DNA of 64,000 nt from Ferdinandcohnia sp036962685. Lineage in GTDB: Bacteria; Bacillota; Bacilli; Bacillales; Bacillaceae_L. A program made the translations under genes and the position numbers. Position 1 is the stretch's first letter; each line of letters opens with the position of its first letter. This document shows, in pieces, positions 59,491-64,000 of the stretch. The DNA lies in NCBI RefSeq assembly GCF_036962685.1, contig NZ_JBALOP010000044.1:49441-113440 (forward strand), written 5' to 3'. Under the pieces are notes generated by a model that was not told the DNA's origin, made no database searches, and saw nothing but the letters and a program-made list of their open reading frames with translations.

Positions 59491-60855
59491 TTATTTTGCT
59501 CTTGCTTTATTTGCTTGTTCAATTGCTTTATTGAATTGGTCTACTGCAGTACTGTAGGCTTCGTCAACAGATCCGCCATTATATACGGATTCAAGTGCCG
59601 ATTCCATCACTTTTCTTCCTTGTGGAAGCATATCCATTAAAGCACCTTGTGTCGCAAAAGATGATTTAGTTGCTTGTAATTGTTCAACTGTTACTTGTAA
59701 TTGTGGCTTTTCAGCATGCGCATCAATTACCAATTGTTCCTCGTATGCATCTGGGTTGATGGCAAAGTAGCCTGTACCAACATGCCATTTAGCTTGAACT
59801 TCTGGAGTCTGTAAATATTTCATAAATTCCCATGCTGCTTTTGTTTCCGCTTCTGGTTTTTCATCAATCATCCAAAGACTAGCTCCACCAATTACGACCC
59901 CTTCACGTTCCTTATCTTCAGGGTGTGGAAGGAATGCAATCCCTACTTCAAATGGAGCATTGTCGATAACATCCCTTGCACTTGCTGAAGATTGTAAGAA
60001 CATCGCTACATCGCCTGCTAAGAATCCAGCAACCATGTTATCTCCATTTGTTCCATAATTCGCAAATGTACCGTCATCAACCATTCGTTTAACCCATTCA
60101 AAAATGGACTTTCCTTCTTCTTCTGTCCAGCCAATTTCAGTTGGTGTATCTGAACGACCATTGTCATTGTTCAGTAGTAAAGCACCTTGATTTGCTAATA
60201 ATTGCTCCCATAACCAACCATACGCTTGCAAAGCGAAGCCTTTCATTTCTGGATTCGATTTAGCAATTGCTTTACCAGCACCCTCTACTTCTTCATAAGT
60301 TGCTGGTGGTGTTTCTGGATCTAAACCAGCAGCAATAAATGCATCCTTGTTATAGTACATAACTGGTGTTGAAGAGTTAAATGGCATTGAATAAAATTTT
60401 CCATCTAATGAGTAATAATTAATAATATTTTCTTCTAATCCACTCATATCATAACCATCAGCATCTACTAATTCCTGAATTGGTTTGATATTTCCACTAT
60501 TAATCATAGACATCGTTCCAATTTCAAACGTTTGAATCATTGTCGGAGCACTATCCGTTCCTGCAACAGCATTAAATTTTGTTAGTGATTCATCATACGT
60601 TCCTTGGTATTCCGCATTTACTTGAATCTCTTCCTGTGAATTATTGAAGTCTTCAACAATACTATTCAATGCTTCTTGACCCGCACCACCCATGGAGTGC
60701 CAGAATGTCACAACTTGTTGCTCACTATTTTCTTTAGAATCCGAGCTTTTACCTGAATCTGTGTTATTGGAGCTATCTCCAGAAGTAGAATCTCCTCCAC
60801 AAGCCGCCAATAGTAAAAGCAAACCTATTGCAAGAAACATCAGTATTTTTTTCAT
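59491..60855 (-). CDS. ugpB: Glycerol-3-phosphate-binding lipoprotein UgpB
   Basis: 454 residues with a lipobox (LLLLLAACGGDS) and then a Ser/Asp-rich linker. The binding domain matches UgpB: VTFWHSMGGAGQEALNSIVEDFN (G3P-site opening), YYSLDGKFYSMPFNSSTPVMYYNKDAF, MFLQSSASARDV and GGASLWMIDEK. UgpB binds glycerol 3-phosphate or glycerophosphodiesters outside the membrane. Last gene of the ugpCAEB run, 39 bases after ugpE. Confidence 0.95.
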   Translation of the reverse strand: MKKILMFLAIGLLLLLAACGGDSTSGDSSNNTDSGKSSDSKENSEQQVVTFWHSMGGAGQEALNSIVEDFNNSQEEIQVNAEYQGTYDESLTKFNAVAGTDSAPTMIQTFEIGTMSMINSGNIKPIQELVDADGYDMSGLEENIINYYSLDGKFYSMPFNSSTPVMYYNKDAFIAAGLDPETPPATYEEVEGAGKAIAKSNPEMKGFALQAYGWLWEQLLANQGALLLNNDNGRSDTPTEIGWTEEEGKSIFEWVKRMVDDGTFANYGTNGDNMVAGFLAGDVAMFLQSSASARDVIDNAPFEVGIAFLPHPEDKEREGVVIGGASLWMIDEKPEAETKAAWEFMKYLQTPEVQAKWHVGTGYFAINPDAYEEQLVIDAHAEKPQLQVTVEQLQATKSSFATQGALMDMLPQGRKVMESALESVYNGGSVDEAYSTAVDQFNKAIEQANKARAK

Positions 60856-60894
60856 TTTTTCTCGCTCCCTTTTATGATATTGTCGAGGAATCTG

Positions 60895-61710
60895 TTATTT
60901 TACAGCGCCCTCTGTTAAACCTGTTTGTAGCTTCTTTTGTCCTAAGAAAAGTAAAATTAATGTTGGGATGATCACGATAACTGCACCTGCCATAATGACG
61001 CCCCAATCATTTAATTGTTCCTGTGTCTGTAATTGCTTTAAGCCAATTTGCACCGTACGAACCGTATCGTTGGTGGTGGCTAATAGTGGCCAAAGATACA
61101 TATTCCACGATGTTAAAAATCCATATATGCCTAATGTGACCAAGCTTGTCTTTGTTACAGGTAATACGACTGTTAAGTAAAATTTGAAATCACCAATCCC
61201 TGCAATTTGGCTTGCTTCCCTTAATTCTTTAGGAATTTGTTTAAAGTTCTGACGTAACAAAAATGTTCCAAAGGTTGTTGCAAAAAATGGAATCGTTAGC
61301 CCAGCATAACTATCAAGCCAACCTAAATCACGGATAATGTGAAAGTTCGGAATAATGGACGCCTCAAAAGGAACCATCATTGTCGCAATAAATAGGTAAA
61401 ATAAGACATCTCTTCCCTTAAACTCTAAAAACACAAAAGCATAAGCAGCTAGACTGGATAATGCCAATTGTCCAAGCATAATCACAATCGACACTACAAA
61501 ACTATTAATCAAATATTGAATTAACGGAAATCGTTCAAAAGCTGCAACATAATTATCTGCTGTTAGTGTGGTCGGCAAACTGGCCGTTAAAATATCTTGG
61601 TTCGTCATGAAACTCATGACAATCGCCATCACCGCCGGTCTGGCAATTAGAATCGCTGAAGAGATCAATAATAGATAGAAGATTACTTTTCTTCCTAATG
61701 GCACCATCAT
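60895..61710 (-). CDS. ugpE: Glycerol-3-phosphate ABC permease UgpE
   Basis: 271 residues, six helices, MalG-type. N-terminal FYLLLISSAILIARPAVMAIVMSF is of the UgpE kind. The EAA loop is ELREASQIAGIGDFKFYLTVVLP. Ends FLGQKKLQTGLTEGAVK. It overlaps ugpA by 4 bases. Confidence 0.94.
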   Translation of the reverse strand: MMVPLGRKVIFYLLLISSAILIARPAVMAIVMSFMTNQDILTASLPTTLTADNYVAAFERFPLIQYLINSFVVSIVIMLGQLALSSLAAYAFVFLEFKGRDVLFYLFIATMMVPFEASIIPNFHIIRDLGWLDSYAGLTIPFFATTFGTFLLRQNFKQIPKELREASQIAGIGDFKFYLTVVLPVTKTSLVTLGIYGFLTSWNMYLWPLLATTNDTVRTVQIGLKQLQTQEQLNDWGVIMAGAVIVIIPTLILLFLGQKKLQTGLTEGAVK

Positions 61711-62651
61711 TGATAGTGGACCCTCCTCTCGCCCAGCTTAAATTGCAGTGCAGTCATTAATAAAATTAGAATGAATAACACGATTGCCTGGGCACTAGCT
61801 GAGCCGAACTGATAATTCACAAATGCTTCACGGTAAATGGAATACACAATCAAATTCGTTTCATTCGCTGGTCCACCTTGGGTTAAAATATCAATTTGCC
61901 CAAATGTTTGGAACGAATTGATAATGGAGACGGTAATCACAAAGAATATGGTCGGTGAAAGCATTGGAACCGTAATTCTTCTAAATTTATAAAAATAGCC
62001 TGAACCCTCAATATCAGCACTTTCATATAAAGAGGTGTCGATGGACTGTAATCCACCTAACAAAATTAAGAATGTGAACCCAATATTCATCCAAATCGTA
62101 GTAATCGCAATCGCGATCATTGCCCATTTTGGATCTGTGAGCCAGCCAATTGACTCTGCTCCAAAACTTTTAAGTATTTGATTTAATAACCCCATTGTAG
62201 GATTGAATAAGTACAGCCAAAATACGGAAGCAGCAGCAACCGATACGCCCATGGTTGAGGTAAAAATGGTCCTAAAAAAGCCAATACCCTTTAGCTTTTC
62301 ATTGGAAATAACGGCTAGAAACAAACTAATAACCACCGTTGCAGGTACCGTATAAATTACAAACAAAAAAGTTTTTTTAAAGCTTTTTAGAAAAATAGGA
62401 TCTGAAAACATATACATATAGTTTTCCAACCCAACAAATACGGTTGTTGCTCCCTTTGCATCTGTCAAAAAGAAACTTAGATACATTGTCTTAAACAAGG
62501 GGTAAAACACGAAAACACCAAACAAAACAATCGATGGTAATAAAAATAGAATTCCTTTAAGCAAACTAGTCATCCGTTTTTGTTTTTTTGCTTTTTCAAT
62601 TTGAACTGCAAAGGTTTCCTTGTTTTCAATGATAGGACTTAGCATGCTCAT
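61707..62651 (-). CDS. ugpA: Glycerol-3-phosphate ABC permease UgpA
   Basis: 314 residues, six helices, MalF-type. EAA loop YESADIEGSGYFYKFRRITVP; TMD segment GQIDILTQGGPANETNLIVYSIYR. N-terminal cytoplasmic extension of about 30 residues with Lys/Gln. The start overlaps ugpC by 4 bases. Confidence 0.94.
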   Translation of the reverse strand: MSMLSPIIENKETFAVQIEKAKKQKRMTSLLKGILFLLPSIVLFGVFVFYPLFKTMYLSFFLTDAKGATTVFVGLENYMYMFSDPIFLKSFKKTFLFVIYTVPATVVISLFLAVISNEKLKGIGFFRTIFTSTMGVSVAAASVFWLYLFNPTMGLLNQILKSFGAESIGWLTDPKWAMIAIAITTIWMNIGFTFLILLGGLQSIDTSLYESADIEGSGYFYKFRRITVPMLSPTIFFVITVSIINSFQTFGQIDILTQGGPANETNLIVYSIYREAFVNYQFGSASAQAIVLFILILLMTALQFKLGERRVHYQ

Positions 62652-63769
62652 ATAGCTAAAACCTCTTGTTTCTTCCCAAGTTCAGCAGATTTGAGTAACT
62701 TACCTGTATCTCCATCAAAGAACAGTATGTATTGGGGTAAAATTTGCACAGGCACACTTTGTCCAAATTGGATATTCCACTGTCCTGGCCATTTTGCCGT
62801 CCATAATTCTGAACCAACATCAAAAGCAATGGATGTTTCATTTCCTAATTGTTCAATATTCACTGCTTCCAAATATGTAATTTGATCTTCACTTTCAAAG
62901 CCTGAAAATAAATGCTCTGCTCGAATACCAACAACTAAGTTCCGATCTCTCGGCACATCCTTTACAATCATTGGATCAACTGATATATGTAATTGATTTT
63001 CTATTATGAGTTGTGTACCATCCTCTGAAAATACAACCTTCCCTAAATTCATTTTTGGTGAACCGATAAACGACGCAACAAATAAATTTTCTGGTTCATT
63101 ATATAAGGTAATCGGTTTACCAACTTGTTGAATCTTACCTTCATTTAAGACCATTATTCGGTCACCCATCGTCATCGCTTCGACTTGGTCATGAGTAACA
63201 TAGATCATGGTTAGCCCCAAGCGTTTTTGCAATCTACGTATTTGTACCCGCATATTAGAACGGAGCTTTGCATCCAAATTAGAGAGTGGCTCATCCATTA
63301 AGCATAATGGGGCATGACTTACAACTGACCGTCCAAGTGCGACCCGTTGTCTTTGACCTCCGGAAAGCTCCCTTGGTTTCCGCTTCAATAATTCGCTTAA
63401 TCCTAACATTTCTGCTGCCTCTTTAAGCCTGCTCTGCTGTTCTTGTTTATCCACTTTTCTCGCTTTTAATCCAAACAAAATATTTTGTTCAACCGTTAAA
63501 TGTGGATATAATGCGTAATTTTGAAAGACCATGGATAAATCCCGATTTTTCGGTGGGAGATGATTCACTACTTCATTTTTAATCTTCAATATCCCCCCAG
63601 AAATTTCTTCAAGTCCTGCTATCATTCGAAGCAACGTACTCTTCCCAGAACCAGAAGGACCAACAAGTACGAAAAACTCACCTTCCTCAATCGAAACATT
63701 AATACCATCCAATACATCCTTTTGTTTATCGTATGATTTAGAGATGTCAGCTAATTCAACCTGACTCAT
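62648..63769 (-). CDS. ugpC: Glycerol-3-phosphate ABC ATPase UgpC
   Basis: 373 residues, MalK/UgpC family. Walker A GPSGSGKSTLLRMI, Q-loop VFQNYALYPHLT, signature LSGGQRQRVALGR, Walker B LCLMDEPLSNLDAKLR, H-loop YVTHDQVEAMTM. A C-terminal OB-type regulatory domain follows (ENLFVASFIGSPKMNLGKVVF; VGIRAEHLFSGFE). First gene of the operon, AAGGAGG 6 bases before the ATG. As a MalK homologue it might also serve the xyloside importer, which lacks an ATPase gene. Confidence 0.95.
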   Translation of the reverse strand: MSQVELADISKSYDKQKDVLDGINVSIEEGEFFVLVGPSGSGKSTLLRMIAGLEEISGGILKIKNEVVNHLPPKNRDLSMVFQNYALYPHLTVEQNILFGLKARKVDKQEQQSRLKEAAEMLGLSELLKRKPRELSGGQRQRVALGRSVVSHAPLCLMDEPLSNLDAKLRSNMRVQIRRLQKRLGLTMIYVTHDQVEAMTMGDRIMVLNEGKIQQVGKPITLYNEPENLFVASFIGSPKMNLGKVVFSEDGTQLIIENQLHISVDPMIVKDVPRDRNLVVGIRAEHLFSGFESEDQITYLEAVNIEQLGNETSIAFDVGSELWTAKWPGQWNIQFGQSVPVQILPQYILFFDGDTGKLLKSAELGKKQEVLAI

Positions 63770-63830
63770 GCCAAACCTCCTTCCTAATTACAAAATCATT
63801 AAACCACAATTAGTACTCAAAAAAAGCGGA

Positions 63831-63857
63831 TTTACAGATTTTTGACAAACATTTACA
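63831..63857 (+). promoter_or_regulatory. Candidate PhoP box before ugpC (reverse orientation)
   Basis: TTTACA (63831), TTGACA (63842) and TTTACA (63852) are spaced 11 and 10 bases on the plus strand, 60-90 bases upstream of ugpC, which is on the minus strand. The orientation is opposite to the usual one for activation, so this is less certain than the other boxes. Confidence 0.4.
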
Positions 63858-63933
63858 TGGGAATGAATAACCGAAATTTATCTTCATAAACTAAACAAAT
63901 TTTTCACAATAAATAAGCCCGATGAACTATTTA

Positions 63934-64000
63934 CATCGTCCCAGATTCTACACGTAGATTCATATTAATTTGTAAAAAAATGGTGGGACACGGGACCTGT
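63934..64000. repeat. Dispersed inverted-repeat element, copy C (cut by window end)
   Basis: ATCGTCCCAGATTCTACACG onward matches copy A at nearly every base through TTAATTTGTAAAAAAATGG, then GGGACACGGGACCTGT at the window edge. Confidence 0.8.

Overview
The window looks like a piece of a low-GC Firmicutes chromosome, most likely a soil Bacillaceae (Bacillus, Neobacillus or a close relative). It has AGGAGG-type ribosome binding sites, frequent TTG/GTG starts and intrinsic terminators, and many products match Bacillus families (YvbH, YkuK, YczE, YezD, YoeC-like integrase, MrpA-G, BrnQ, XylR). Two runs of N (10803-10842 region and 49005-49026) show it is a draft scaffold. No rRNA, tRNA, CRISPR array, prophage or complete insertion sequence was seen.

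Layout. 1-1166: the end of a YvbH-like PH-domain gene and ykuK, sharing a hairpin between them. 1387-4325: a type VII secretion toxin module (SseB-like protein, WXG/LXG-like polymorphic toxin with an ADP-ribosyltransferase-like tip, one or two immunity candidates), followed by an array of four 52-bp hairpin units. 4723-10553 (minus): complete mrpABCDEFG Na+/H+ antiporter operon. 10988-14790: KdpD/Usp-like protein, stand-alone tyrosine recombinase, and a PQQ-dependent alcohol dehydrogenase with its own cytochrome c domain and a lanthanide-type Asp pair. 15071-21650: catalase KatE, His-rich cupin, NagZ-like GH3 enzyme, DUF4177 protein, CoaA. 21707-33986: xylose and alpha-xyloside utilisation (frameshifted yczE, xylB, xylA, divergent xylR, ManD/RspA-like dehydratase, GH31 alpha-xylosidase, three-gene ABC importer). 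xylA and the importer operon have the same promoter plan with a XylR palindrome and candidate cre sites. 34134-46380: PatB/MalY lyase, a two-component system, a flavodoxin-less CysJ-like reductase, an ABC exporter with frameshifted permease, a frameshifted membrane protein, BdhA, DedA, and an alpha/beta hydrolase.

46533-49200 (minus): a sulfur operon (SAM-I riboswitch with terminator, yezD, SsuE-like FMN reductase, NtaA-type monooxygenase). 49514-53844: a short membrane peptide gene, hemerythrin-like protein, a secreted choice-of-anchor-I protein behind a strong run of PhoP-type boxes, and brnQ. 54136-63769 (minus): an ECF transporter (S-like, double ATPase, T) with a PHP phosphoesterase, then glycerophosphodiesterase and the ugpCAEB glycerol-3-phosphate importer. 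Candidate Pho boxes at several of these promoters suggest that 49.5-64 kb is largely a phosphorus-scavenging region. This is the most interesting system-level signal here.

Three genes are each broken by one apparent one-base deletion, which may be real decay or sequencing error. Short dispersed inverted-repeat elements (GGGACAGG/CCTGTCCC type) punctuate many intergenic gaps.
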